50,740 nucleotides of DNA from an uncultured Microbacterium sp. (GTDB lineage Bacteria; Actinomycetota; Actinomycetes; Actinomycetales; Microbacteriaceae), in the NCBI GenBank assembly GCA_937926065.1, contig CALANM010000091.1:1-50740 (forward strand). The letters are read 5' to 3'. Under the pieces are notes generated by a model. The model saw nothing but the letters and a program-made list of their open reading frames with translations, did not search any database and was not told the origin of the DNA. Position numbers and translations under genes: made by a program. Position 1 is the first letter of the stretch; every line of letters begins with the position of its first letter. Below are positions 16,591 through 25,330 of the stretch, in pieces.

Positions 16591-17546
16591 GCGACCGACC
16601 GCTCATGGCGACCGACCGTGCCGCCCTCATCCTGCAGCTGGTGCCCTACCTGATCGGAAAGGGCGAGGTGTCGCTCGCCGAGGCCGCCGCCGAGTTCGAC
16701 GTGACGGAGCAGCAGATGCGAGCGATGGTCGAGAAGCTCACCGTCATCGGCCTTCCCGGCGAAGGCGGATTCTGGCAGATGGCCAACGACCTGTTCGACA
16801 TCGACTGGGATCTCCTCGACGAGCACGGCATCGTGTCCATCACCAACACGGTCGGTCTCGAGCGGACGCCGCGACTGACGGCACGCGAGGCGGCCGCGCT
16901 GCTTGCGGGCCTGCAGCTCGCGGCGAGCCTCCCCGGCGTGGGCGACAGCGGCGTCGTGCAGGGACTGCTGGCGAAGCTCGCACGCGGGGCGTCGAGTGCG
17001 CCGCCCGAGGTGATCGTCGCCCCCGAGAGGGTCGACGATGTGCGTGTCGCGGTGGCCGAGGCGCTGAGGGCGGGCGTCGCCGTCTCATTCACGTATAAGG
17101 CGCCCGATGCGCCGGTCACCACGCGTACCGTCGACCCCGTCAAAGTCCACATCGCCTCCGGCCAGTGGTACCTGCAGGGGTGGTGCCATCTTCGTCAGGC
17201 GATGCGGACCTTCCACCTGGATCGCGTCTCCGATGTGCGACTCACCGACATCGCCATTACGCATGGCGGCGAGCGGGTTCCCGAGCTGTTCGAGCCGAGT
17301 GAGTCCGACGCTGTCGTCGAGCTTGTCATCCGCGCGGGCATCCTGCCCCTGCTGGCCGACTACCTGCACCGGGCGAGCGTGTCCGGGGAAGGGGAGCTGC
17401 GCACCGCGCAGATCCGCGTGGCCGATGAACGCAGCCTCAAGCGGCTCGCGGCACGTCACAGCGGCGACGTGGAGGTGCGCGCCCCCGAGGCGGCGCGGCG
17501 GGCGGTCGCCTGGTGGGCGGAGGCCGGGCTCGCCCAGTACCGCTGA
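16587..17546 (+). CDS. pafC: WYL-domain transcriptional regulator PafC
   Basis: 319 residues with the same layout as PafB. The HTH (GEVSLAEAAAEFDVTEQQMR) is near residues 28-47, and the WYL domain contains ASGQWYLQGWCHLRQAMRTF near 190-210. The C-terminal region holds VRAPEAARRAVAWWAEAG. It works with PafB; ligand sensing (single-stranded DNA or nucleic acid has been proposed for WYL domains) is family knowledge. Start GTG overlaps the pafB stop. tatA follows from its own promoter. Confidence 0.92.
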   Translation: MSDRPLMATDRAALILQLVPYLIGKGEVSLAEAAAEFDVTEQQMRAMVEKLTVIGLPGEGGFWQMANDLFDIDWDLLDEHGIVSITNTVGLERTPRLTAREAAALLAGLQLAASLPGVGDSGVVQGLLAKLARGASSAPPEVIVAPERVDDVRVAVAEALRAGVAVSFTYKAPDAPVTTRTVDPVKVHIASGQWYLQGWCHLRQAMRTFHLDRVSDVRLTDIAITHGGERVPELFEPSESDAVVELVIRAGILPLLADYLHRASVSGEGELRTAQIRVADERSLKRLAARHSGDVEVRAPEAARRAVAWWAEAGLAQYR

Positions 17547-17580
17547 CCGGCGCGTCGGAGCCGCGGGAACGCCCGTCGGC

Positions 17581-17586
17581 TACACT
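17581..17586 (+). promoter_or_regulatory. -10 box of the tatA-tatC-helY operon
   Basis: TACACT lies 35 bases before tatA. A small GGAG-agaa-CTCC hairpin begins right after it (17587-17598), and GAAGAGAG serves as ribosome-binding site. Confidence 0.5.
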
Positions 17587-17621
17587 GGAGAGAACTCCGT
17601 TCCGAGCTGGAAGAGAGCATC

Positions 17622-17861
17622 ATGGGACCTCACGGGTGGCAGTGGCTTCTGATCCTCGCCGTCATTCTTCTGCTGTTCGGCGCGGCTAAGCTGCCTGCCC
17701 TGGCCAAGAGCGTCGGTCAGTCCGCCCGCGTCTTCAAGGGCGAGATGAAGGCGATGAAGGAAGACGACCAGCGGTCGGCCCAGACGTCGAGCCCCGTCGT
17801 CGCCGACAGCACCGCGCCGTCCAGCGCCGATCCGGGCGACACTCCGCGCACGTCCTCCTAG
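17622..17861 (+). CDS. tatA: Sec-independent translocase subunit TatA
   Basis: A 79-residue TatA/TatE protein. A short N-terminal membrane helix (WQWLLILAVILLLFGAAKLP) is followed by the amphipathic helix ALAKSVGQSARVFKGEMKAM and an acidic disordered tail. TatA oligomers form the passage for folded proteins in the plasma membrane. The FGAAKLP hinge motif is exact for the family. tatC begins nine bases downstream, so the two are co-transcribed. Confidence 0.96.
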   Translation: MGPHGWQWLLILAVILLLFGAAKLPALAKSVGQSARVFKGEMKAMKEDDQRSAQTSSPVVADSTAPSSADPGDTPRTSS

Positions 17862-17869
17862 TTCCGAGC

Positions 17870-18685
17870 GTGGTGACCGAACGGATCGCCCGCCCCAAGA
17901 GACTGCGACCGGAGCGGCGCGACAAGCGCATGTCGCTGGCGGGGCACCTCATCGAGCTGCGCAATCGGCTCATGATCGCCGCCGCCGCGATCGTCGTGGG
18001 CATGGCAGTCGCCTACTTCCTCACCGACTGGGTGATGGAGGTCATCACGCGCCCCGTCCAGGACATCGCCGCCGCGCGCGGCGAAGAGCGCGCCGTCGAG
18101 GTCATGTACACGACCGTGACGGGCGCCTTCGACCTCAAGCTCCGGATGTCGTTCGCCATCGGCATCCTGCTGGCCGCGCCCATCTGGCTGTGGCAGATCT
18201 GGGCGTACATCATGCCCGGGCTCAGCCGCAAGGAGATCCGCTACACGATCGGATTCCTCGCGGCCGCCATCCCGCTCTTCTTCGCAGGGGTGACCACCGG
18301 GCTGCTGGTGATGCCCAACATCGTGAAGCTCATGGCCGAGTTCCTCCCCGAGGGAACGTCGGCGTTCTACGACGCGAAGTACTACTACGACTTCGTCCTC
18401 AAGCTCCTGCTGATCGTCGGCATCGCCTACGTGCTGCCGGTGCTCCTGGTCGCTCTCAACCTCGCAGGGGTGATGTCGGGCAGAGCGATCCTCAAGGCGT
18501 GGCGGGTGGCGATCGTCATCGCCGTCACCGTCGCCGCGATCGCGACACCGCCCGCCGACGTCGTCTCGACATTCCTGCTCGCGGGGATCCTCATCGTGCT
18601 CTTCTTCGCGGCCGCAGGCCTGTCGATGCTCTTCGACCGGCGCCGCGCCAAGCGCGACGCCGAGACGCTGGACCTCGCATCGTGA
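17870..18685 (+). CDS. tatC: Sec-independent translocase subunit TatC
   Basis: 271 residues and six hydrophobic helices. TatC recognises twin-arginine signal peptides and recruits TatA. The N-terminal cytoplasmic MSLAGHLIELRNRLM is the signature motif, with the conserved glutamate of the substrate site (HLIELR). No tatB is in this window; many actinobacteria carry it elsewhere. It overlaps helY by four bases (GTGA), so helicase and translocase subunit are made from one message, the same order as in mycobacteria. Confidence 0.96.
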   Translation: MVTERIARPKRLRPERRDKRMSLAGHLIELRNRLMIAAAAIVVGMAVAYFLTDWVMEVITRPVQDIAAARGEERAVEVMYTTVTGAFDLKLRMSFAIGILLAAPIWLWQIWAYIMPGLSRKEIRYTIGFLAAAIPLFFAGVTTGLLVMPNIVKLMAEFLPEGTSAFYDAKYYYDFVLKLLLIVGIAYVLPVLLVALNLAGVMSGRAILKAWRVAIVIAVTVAAIATPPADVVSTFLLAGILIVLFFAAAGLSMLFDRRRAKRDAETLDLAS

Positions 18686-21150
18686 CCGATCCCGCGTCGC
18701 GATTCGCACGGGCCGAGGCGGCGCGGGTGCACCCGCTGACGACGTCTTTCGCCGCTGCTCAGCGCTTCGAGCTCGACCCCTTCCAGGTCGCCGGATGCCA
18801 CGCCCTCGAGGAGGGGCGGAGCGTGCTCGTGGCAGCGCCGACGGGTGCGGGCAAGACCATCGTCGGCGAGTTCGCCGTGCACCTGGCGATGCTGTCGGCA
18901 ACCGACAAGGCGTTCTACACGACGCCTATGAAGGCGCTGTCCAACCAGAAGTTCCGCGAACTGCAGGACGTGTACGGCGAGAGCGAGGTGGGGCTGCTCA
19001 CGGGCGACACGAATATCAACGGCAACGCCCGCGTCGTGGTCATGACCACCGAGGTGCTGCGCAACATGCTCTACGCCGACTCTCCGGCGTTGCGCGACCT
19101 CCGCTACGTCGTGATGGACGAAGTGCACTACCTCGCCGACCGTTTCCGCGGTGCCGTGTGGGAGGAGGTCATCATCCACCTCCCTCCCGAAGTGCGCCTC
19201 GTCTCGCTGTCGGCGACCGTGTCGAACGCCGAGGAGTTCGGCGACTGGCTCGACACGGTGCGCGGCGACACCGAGGTCATCGTGTCGGAGACCCGTCCGG
19301 TGCCGCTCGAGCAGCATGTGCTCGTGCGCGGAGACCTGCTGCCGCTGTTCGACGATCGCGCCGGGGTGGCCACCGCGCAGGTCAATCAGGAGCTCATGCG
19401 CATCCGTTCGCTCAAGGGCTCGGCCTTCGACAGCAACCGCCGCGTGCAGCAGCTCCGGTCCTCCGGGGACTATGAGGCGAACCGCCGGCGCCCGAAGAAG
19501 GGCGGTCGTCGTCCCGTACGCTCGGCGAACATCCAGCGGGTCGAGCGGCTCGACCGCCCCCATGTGGTCGAACTGCTTCGCCGCGCGAGCCTTCTGCCCG
19601 CGATCTTCTTCATCTTCAGCCGAGCGGGCTGCGACGCGGCCGTCCAGCAGGTGCGTCGCGCGGGTGTGCGCCTCACGAGTCGCGAAGAGCGCGACGAGAT
19701 CCGTCAGATCGTCGACGAGCGCACGCGCACGCTCCAGGACGAAGACCTCGCCGTGCTCGGGTTCTGGGAGTGGCGCGACAATCTCGAGCGCGGGGTCGCG
19801 GCTCACCACGCGGGGCTCCTGCCCGCGTTCAAGGAGGTCGTCGAGGAGCTCTTCCAGCGCAAGCTCGTGAAGGCGGTCTTCGCGACGGAGACGCTGGCGC
19901 TCGGCATCAACATGCCCGCTCGCACGGTGGTGCTCGAGAAGCTCGAGAAGTTCAACGGGGAGGCGCGCGTCGCCATCACGGCGGGGGAGTACACGCAGCT
20001 GACTGGTCGGGCGGGCCGACGCGGCATCGACGTCGAGGGCCACGCCGTCATCCAGTGGACGGAGGGCCTAGACCCGCAGGCGGTCGCCGCGCTCGCGTCT
20101 CGCCGCACGTACCCCCTCAATTCCAGCTTCCGGCCCACCTACAACATGGCCGTGAACCTCATCGACCAGTTCGGCCGTCCGCGCGCGCGAAAGATCCTCG
20201 AGTCGTCGTTCGCGCAGTTCCAGGCCGACCGGGCCGTCGTGGGCCTGGCTCGCCAGGTGAAGGACGCCGAGGATTCGCTTGCCGGCTATGAGAAGGCGAT
20301 GACGTGCGACCGAGGCGACTTCGCGGAGTTCTCGGCGATGCGACGCGAGCTGAGCGATCTTGAGAAGCTGAACCGGGCGGATCGCACCGCGCCGGCGAAG
20401 GTGCGCCAGAAGCGGCACAACGAGATCCAGTCGCTGCGTCGGCGCTTGCAGCGGCATCCGTGCCAGACCTGCCCAGACCGCGAGAACCACGCGCGCTGGG
20501 CCGAACGCTACTGGAAGCTCAAGCGATCGGCCGACAGACTGCGCCGCCAGATCGAGACCCGCACGGGAACGGTCGCGCGGATCTTCGACCGCGTCGTGGA
20601 CGTGCTCGACGCGCTCGACTACGTCGTCGTCGACGCCGACGGCGTCACGCGGCTGACGGGGGCCGGTGCCACGATGCGCCGCATCTACGGCGAGCGCGAT
20701 CTGCTGGTCGCCGAGTCGCTGCGGCGCGGCCTCTGGGCGCAGCTCGACGCGCCGTCGCTCGCCGCCCTCGCGTGCTGCCTCGTCTACGAGCCGCGGCGCG
20801 ACGAGGCGGGCGACATGTCGCTCCCGCGCGGAGCGTTCCGCGCCGCCCTCACCGAGACGCAGCAGCTGTGGTCGCGCCTCGACGATCTGGAGCGCGATCA
20901 CCGGCTGCCCGGCTCGGAGCCGGTGGCGACGGGCCTCGCCCAGGCGATGCACTCATGGGCGCGAGGGCTTCCCCTCGACCGCGTGCTGGACGAGGCCGAC
21001 CTGGCGGCCGGTGACTTCGTCCGCTGGGCGAAGCAGACGATAGACCTGCTCGACCAGCTCTCGATCGTCGCCGAGCCCCCCGTGGCGACGACGGCGCGAG
21101 CTGCTCTCGAAGCCGTCCGGCGTGGCATCGTCGCGTACTCGACCGTCTGA
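18682..21150 (+). CDS. helY: Ski2/Mtr4-like DEAD/DEAH-box RNA helicase HelY
   Basis: 822 residues. Walker A APTGAGKTIVGEF is near residue 50, the Walker B box DEVHYLADRFRG near 145, LSATVSN near 175, and QLTGRAGRRGIDVEG (motif VI) near 437. After the helicase core comes a DSHCT-type C-terminus with a Cys pair in HPCQTCPDRENHARW (near 593) typical of bacterial HelY. Related eukaryotic enzymes unwind RNA for the exosome, so a role in RNA turnover or ribosome RNA quality control is inferred. GTG start overlaps the tatC stop. Length agrees with the family, without the long arch insert of Mtr4. Confidence 0.93.
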   Translation: MTDPASRFARAEAARVHPLTTSFAAAQRFELDPFQVAGCHALEEGRSVLVAAPTGAGKTIVGEFAVHLAMLSATDKAFYTTPMKALSNQKFRELQDVYGESEVGLLTGDTNINGNARVVVMTTEVLRNMLYADSPALRDLRYVVMDEVHYLADRFRGAVWEEVIIHLPPEVRLVSLSATVSNAEEFGDWLDTVRGDTEVIVSETRPVPLEQHVLVRGDLLPLFDDRAGVATAQVNQELMRIRSLKGSAFDSNRRVQQLRSSGDYEANRRRPKKGGRRPVRSANIQRVERLDRPHVVELLRRASLLPAIFFIFSRAGCDAAVQQVRRAGVRLTSREERDEIRQIVDERTRTLQDEDLAVLGFWEWRDNLERGVAAHHAGLLPAFKEVVEELFQRKLVKAVFATETLALGINMPARTVVLEKLEKFNGEARVAITAGEYTQLTGRAGRRGIDVEGHAVIQWTEGLDPQAVAALASRRTYPLNSSFRPTYNMAVNLIDQFGRPRARKILESSFAQFQADRAVVGLARQVKDAEDSLAGYEKAMTCDRGDFAEFSAMRRELSDLEKLNRADRTAPAKVRQKRHNEIQSLRRRLQRHPCQTCPDRENHARWAERYWKLKRSADRLRRQIETRTGTVARIFDRVVDVLDALDYVVVDADGVTRLTGAGATMRRIYGERDLLVAESLRRGLWAQLDAPSLAALACCLVYEPRRDEAGDMSLPRGAFRAALTETQQLWSRLDDLERDHRLPGSEPVATGLAQAMHSWARGLPLDRVLDEADLAAGDFVRWAKQTIDLLDQLSIVAEPPVATTARAALEAVRRGIVAYSTV

Positions 21151-21190
21151 GCCGTTCCCCTTCGGGACGTACCCCGCTCGGCCGCTCGAA

Positions 21191-21202
21191 TAGGCTCGAC
21201 TC
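21191..21202 (+). promoter_or_regulatory. Leaderless -10 promoter of lnt
   Basis: TAGGCT at 21191-21196, six bases, then GTG 21203. Confidence 0.6.
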
Positions 21203-22747
21203 GTGCCCGATCACGACCCATCGCCCTCGCCGCTGCTGCCGCTGTGGGGCGCAGCGATCCTCGCGGCCGTGGGCGGGGTGGTCCTCGATCTCGCCTTCGC
21301 CGACGTGGGCTGGTGGCCTCTCGCTTTCGTGGGGGTCGCCGCATCCCTCGTGTCCCTCATCGGCAGATCGGTGTGGGGCGGCGTCATGGTCGGAGCAGTA
21401 TTCGCGGCCAGTTTCTACCTCGTGCACATCTCCTGGATCACTCGCTACCTCGGCGTCGTGCCCTGGTACGCGCTCGCGGGGATCGAGACGCTGTTGAGCG
21501 CCATCGGAGCGATCGGCCTTGTTCTCGCCTACCGCTGGCTTCCGCGCGTCGCGCCGGGGCCGTGGGCTCGTGTGCTCGCGCTGCCGGCGCTCGTGGCCGG
21601 TGTCTGGACGGCGCGGGAGCAGTGGCTCGGCGCATGGCCCTACACGGGGTTCCCCTGGGGGCGCATCGGCATGAGCCAGTCGGAGAGTCCGTTGGCGACC
21701 GTCACCTCGTGGATCGGCGTCTCGGGCCTGACGTTCCTCATGGTGTTCGTCGTCGCGGCCGGCATCGAGGCGGTTCGGCTGGGGGCGTGGCGGTCGCCTG
21801 TGCGGATGGCGCCCGCGGCGGTGGGGGTCGTTCTCCTCGTGTTCACGCCCGCCTTCCCGACGACGGATGCGGGAACGATTCGGGTCGGCGCGGTGCAGGG
21901 GAATGGACCCGCGGGCTACTTCGACGAGCGCGAGGCATACGCCGTGCTGCAGTCGCAGCTCGACGCGACGCAGGAACTGGAGGGCGAGCGCCTCGACGTG
22001 CTGCTGTGGCCGGAGGGCGGCATCGACGCCGACCCGACGTCGAACCTCTCCGTGGCGCGAGTGCTCGACCAGCTGTCTGCGCGGTTCGATGCCCCGCTGA
22101 TCGTCAACGCGGCCACCCAGCGCGGCGACGACGTCTTCAACACCTCGATGATGTGGCGCTTCGGCGCCGACGAGAACCCGGTGGCGATTCACGACAAGAG
22201 CCATCCGGTGCCGATGGGAGAGTACGTTCCCGACCGCTGGTTCTACGAGATGCTGGCGCCCGACCTCATCCGGCTCATCCAGCGGGAGTACACCCCGGGC
22301 ACCAACGCGCCGTTCTTCGACGTCGACGGCGTGGGCGTCGGCCTCGCCATCTGCTTCGACGTCATCTACGACGACGTCATCTGGCAGGGCGCGCGCGCCG
22401 GGGCCGAGGTCTATATGTTCCAGACCAACAACGCCGACTTCCGCGACACCGACGAGAATCTGCAGCAGCTCTCCTTCGCGCGCATGCGCGCGATCGAGAC
22501 GGGGCGCGCGGTCGTCAACCTGTCGACGGTCGGCACGAGTCAGGTGATCACTCCCGACGGGAAGACGATCGAAGCCCTCCCGGCGGGGACGGCGGGAGTC
22601 ATCGTCGCCGACGTGCCTCTTCGCACGGGGCTGACCGCTGCGGTCGTGATCGGCCCCGCCATGCAGTGGATTCTGGGCTGGGGAAGCGTCATCGTGCTCG
22701 GAGCCGTGGGCTTCTCCGCGGTGCGCCGTCGCCGCGCGGCGCACTGA
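21203..22747 (+). CDS. lnt: Apolipoprotein N-acyltransferase Lnt
   Basis: A 514-residue membrane enzyme that adds a third acyl chain to the N-terminal cysteine of lipoproteins. Six or so N-terminal membrane helices (about residues 10-215) precede a nitrilase domain. The Glu-Lys-Cys triad is visible: E in LLWPEGGID (near 270), K in HDKSHPVPMGE (near 331) and C in AICFDVIYDD (near 384). One hydrophobic helix closes the protein. Its presence is consistent with triacylated lipoproteins, which are known in mycobacteria, streptomycetes and corynebacteria. Candidate substrates in this window include the FKBP lipoprotein. Confidence 0.94.
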   Translation: MPDHDPSPSPLLPLWGAAILAAVGGVVLDLAFADVGWWPLAFVGVAASLVSLIGRSVWGGVMVGAVFAASFYLVHISWITRYLGVVPWYALAGIETLLSAIGAIGLVLAYRWLPRVAPGPWARVLALPALVAGVWTAREQWLGAWPYTGFPWGRIGMSQSESPLATVTSWIGVSGLTFLMVFVVAAGIEAVRLGAWRSPVRMAPAAVGVVLLVFTPAFPTTDAGTIRVGAVQGNGPAGYFDEREAYAVLQSQLDATQELEGERLDVLLWPEGGIDADPTSNLSVARVLDQLSARFDAPLIVNAATQRGDDVFNTSMMWRFGADENPVAIHDKSHPVPMGEYVPDRWFYEMLAPDLIRLIQREYTPGTNAPFFDVDGVGVGLAICFDVIYDDVIWQGARAGAEVYMFQTNNADFRDTDENLQQLSFARMRAIETGRAVVNLSTVGTSQVITPDGKTIEALPAGTAGVIVADVPLRTGLTAAVVIGPAMQWILGWGSVIVLGAVGFSAVRRRRAAH

Positions 22748-22763
22748 TCGTCGCCGCATACGG

Positions 22764-22798
22764 AACATCGCCGCACCCGTGGGGTGTGCGGCGATGTT
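22764..22798. terminator. Bidirectional hairpin between lnt and the DUF7455 gene
   Basis: A perfect 13-bp stem (AACATCGCCGCAC / GTGCGGCGATGTT) with a nine-base loop lies in the 70-bp convergent gap. T-tracts are short on both sides. Confidence 0.7.
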
Positions 22799-22817
22799 CG
22801 TGCGGTGCGCTTGGCGG

Positions 22818-23030
22818 TCAGGCGTGCAGTCGCGCGGTCTCGTCGTGCCAGCTCGTGGCGACGGCCCGAAGCTTCTCCTCGTACTTGCGGCCGTGGTGAG
22901 CGCAGAACAGTAGCTCACTGCCGTTCACCTCGGCGGCGATGTAGGCCTGCGCGCCGCAGGAGTCACAGCGGTCGGCGGCCGTGAGGCGGTACTCGAGGAC
23001 GGCCGGCTCTGCGGTGGTCGAGATGCTCAT
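22818..23030 (-). CDS. DUF7455 family small Cys-rich protein
   Basis: 70 residues, ATG start with GGAGG upstream on the minus strand. The core LTAADRCDSCGAQAY followed by GSELLFCAHHGRKYEEKL holds a Cys-x2-Cys pair and a Cys-x-His-His group that probably bind zinc. This small family is common in actinobacteria, often close to topoisomerase or sigma factor genes, and its function is not established. Here it is divergent from parE across 191 bp. Confidence 0.85.
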   Translation of the reverse strand: MSISTTAEPAVLEYRLTAADRCDSCGAQAYIAAEVNGSELLFCAHHGRKYEEKLRAVATSWHDETARLHA

Positions 23031-23207
23031 TCTGGGTGCCTCCTCGGGTGTGATGCTCCAACGTGGTCAGTAAATGAAACCACGCGACGGGTCGGAGAAT
23101 GCCCGGAGCGAAGGGCATTTCGCTGTGCGCGTACGCCGGTCAGGCCATCGACGGCGTCAAGCGCTGGACACGCGGCGGCGCGGCGGCCGGGGCCAGGGGA
23201 GCGCGGA

Positions 23208-23221
23208 TAGGCTTGGAGATC
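23208..23221 (+). promoter_or_regulatory. Near-leaderless -10 promoter of parE
   Basis: TAGGCT at 23208-23213 is eight bases before the GTG at 23222. This argues against the long upstream in-frame extension that begins near 23099. Confidence 0.5.
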
Positions 23222-25306
23222 GTGACCTCCGAGTATTCAGCCCACCACCTTCAGGTGCTCGAAGGACTCGAAGCAGTCCGCAAGCGGCCCGGCATGTACA
23301 TCGGCTCGACCGACTCGCGCGGACTGATGCACTGCGTGTGGGAGATCATCGACAATGCGGTCGACGAGGCCCTCGGCGGCCACGGCGACCGGATCGAGAT
23401 CCTGCTGCACGCCGACGGCAGCGTCGAGGTGCGCGACCGTGCCCGTGGCATCCCCGTCGACGTCGAGCCGCGCACGGGGCTGTCGGGCGTCGAGGTCGTG
23501 TTCACCAAGCTGCATGCCGGAGGCAAGTTCGGGGGTGGCTCTTACGCTGCCTCGGGCGGCCTGCACGGGGTGGGCGCCTCGGTCGTGAACGCACTCTCTG
23601 AGCGTCTGGATGTCGAGGTCGACCGCGACGGCAAGACCTACGCGATGTCGTTCCACCGCGGCGAGCCGGGCGTCTTCGCGGGGCCGAACCCCGATTCGCC
23701 TTTCACGCCGTTCGAGGCGTCCTCGGAGCTGCGGATCGTCGGCAAGACCGCCAAGAAGGTCACCGGCTCGCGCATCCGCTACTGGGCGGATCGCCAGATC
23801 TTCACGAAGGACGCCGCCTTCAACCTCGAAGAGCTGGAGCAGCGAGCCCGGCAGACGGCCTTCCTCGTGCCGGGACTCGAGATCGTCATCATGGACGATC
23901 GCGGCACTTCCACCGGCGCGGAGCGGATCGAGACGAGCTTCCGCTACGACGGCGGCATCTCGGAGTTCGTGGACTTCCTCGCCCCGGACGCCGCGATCAC
24001 CGACACCTGGCGGCTGACGGGTGAAGGGCACTTCACGGAGACGGTTCCCGTGCTGCAGCCGTCGGGCGCGATGGTGCCCACCGAGGTGCAGCGCACGTGC
24101 CACGTCGACGTCGCGCTGCGCTGGGGCACGGGATACGACACCATCACCCGCTCGTTCGTCAACATCATCGCGACTCCCAAGGGCGGCACGCACCAGGCGG
24201 GCTTCGAGCAGGGCCTGACCAAGCTCATCCGCGATCAGGTGCAGCAGAACGCCCGCAAGCTCAAGGTGGGCGCGAACGAGAAGATCGAGAAGGACGACAT
24301 CCTCGCCGGGCTCACCGCGGTCCTCACCGTCAGCTTCCCCGAGCCGCAGTTCGAGGGTCAGACGAAGGAGGTGCTCGGTACCCCGGCGATCCGCTCTATC
24401 GTGTCGAACGTCGTGGCCAAGCAGCTGGGCGCCCGGTTCGCCTCCTCCAAGCGCGACGACAAGGCGCACACGGCTCTCCTTCTCGAGAAGGTCGTCTCGG
24501 AGATGAAGGCGCGCATCTCTGCGCGCACCCACAAGGAGACCCAGCGTCGCAAGAACGCCCTCGAGTCCTCCTCGCTGCCGGCGAAGCTCGCCGACTGCCG
24601 CACGAACGACGTCGCTGAGTCGGAGCTGTTCATCGTCGAGGGAGACTCGGCGCTCGGCACCGCAAAGCTCGCCCGCAACAGCGAGTATCAGGCGCTTCTC
24701 CCCATCCGGGGAAAGATCCTGAACGTGCAGAAGGCGTCGATCAGCGACATGCTGTCCAACGCCGAGTGCGCCGCGATCATCCAGACGATCGGCGCCGGCT
24801 CGGGACGGTCGTTCGATCTCGAAGCCGCCCGCTACGGCAAGATCATCCTGATGAGCGATGCCGACGTCGATGGCGCGCACATCCGCACGCTCCTGCTCAC
24901 GCTGTTCTTCCGCTACATGCGGCCGCTGATCGAGGCGGGTCGCGTGTATGCCGCCGTGCCTCCGCTGCACCGCGTCATCGTCGTCAACCCCGGTTCGAAG
25001 CCGAACGAGACCGTCTACACGTACTCGGAGCAGGAGCTGCACAGCCTGATGGCCAAGCTGCAGAAGTCGGGTCGCCGCTGGCAGGAGCCCGTGCAGCGCT
25101 ACAAGGGCCTGGGTGAGATGGACGCCGATCAGCTCGCGACCACGACGATGGACCGCCGCGGTCGCACGCTGCGCCGGGTCCGCGTCGAGGATGCCGAGGC
25201 GGCGATGGGCGTCTTCGAGCTGCTGATGGGCTCCGACGTCGCACCGCGCCGCGACTTCATCGTGTCGTCGGCCGACCGGCTCGACCGCGAGTCGATCGAC
25301 GCCTGA
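23222..25306 (+). CDS. parE: DNA topoisomerase IV subunit B (ParE-type)
   Basis: 694 residues. The GHKL ATPase (IIDNAVDEALGG, RDRARGIPVD, ASGGLHGVGASVVNAL) is N-terminal, the transducer follows, and the TOPRIM domain carries EGDSALGTAKLAR near 472 and SDADVDGAHIRTL near 546. It ends with the YKGLGEMDADQL motif. ParE drives chromosome decatenation with ParC using ATP. It is called ParE rather than GyrB because its partner faces it tail-to-tail and because EGDSALGTAK is the form I associate with actinobacterial ParE; GyrB normally sits near dnaA-recF. The two genes converge with a 24-bp gap. Confidence 0.9.
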   Translation: MTSEYSAHHLQVLEGLEAVRKRPGMYIGSTDSRGLMHCVWEIIDNAVDEALGGHGDRIEILLHADGSVEVRDRARGIPVDVEPRTGLSGVEVVFTKLHAGGKFGGGSYAASGGLHGVGASVVNALSERLDVEVDRDGKTYAMSFHRGEPGVFAGPNPDSPFTPFEASSELRIVGKTAKKVTGSRIRYWADRQIFTKDAAFNLEELEQRARQTAFLVPGLEIVIMDDRGTSTGAERIETSFRYDGGISEFVDFLAPDAAITDTWRLTGEGHFTETVPVLQPSGAMVPTEVQRTCHVDVALRWGTGYDTITRSFVNIIATPKGGTHQAGFEQGLTKLIRDQVQQNARKLKVGANEKIEKDDILAGLTAVLTVSFPEPQFEGQTKEVLGTPAIRSIVSNVVAKQLGARFASSKRDDKAHTALLLEKVVSEMKARISARTHKETQRRKNALESSSLPAKLADCRTNDVAESELFIVEGDSALGTAKLARNSEYQALLPIRGKILNVQKASISDMLSNAECAAIIQTIGAGSGRSFDLEAARYGKIILMSDADVDGAHIRTLLLTLFFRYMRPLIEAGRVYAAVPPLHRVIVVNPGSKPNETVYTYSEQELHSLMAKLQKSGRRWQEPVQRYKGLGEMDADQLATTTMDRRGRTLRRVRVEDAEAAMGVFELLMGSDVAPRRDFIVSSADRLDRESIDA

Positions 25307-25330
25307 CCCCGCTCCAGCGCCGTGATCAGC

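Noticed and set aside
23099..23221. N-terminal extension of parE from an ATG at 23099
   Set aside because: The extension is not homologous to any type II topoisomerase, and the promoter box at 23208-23213 lies inside it.
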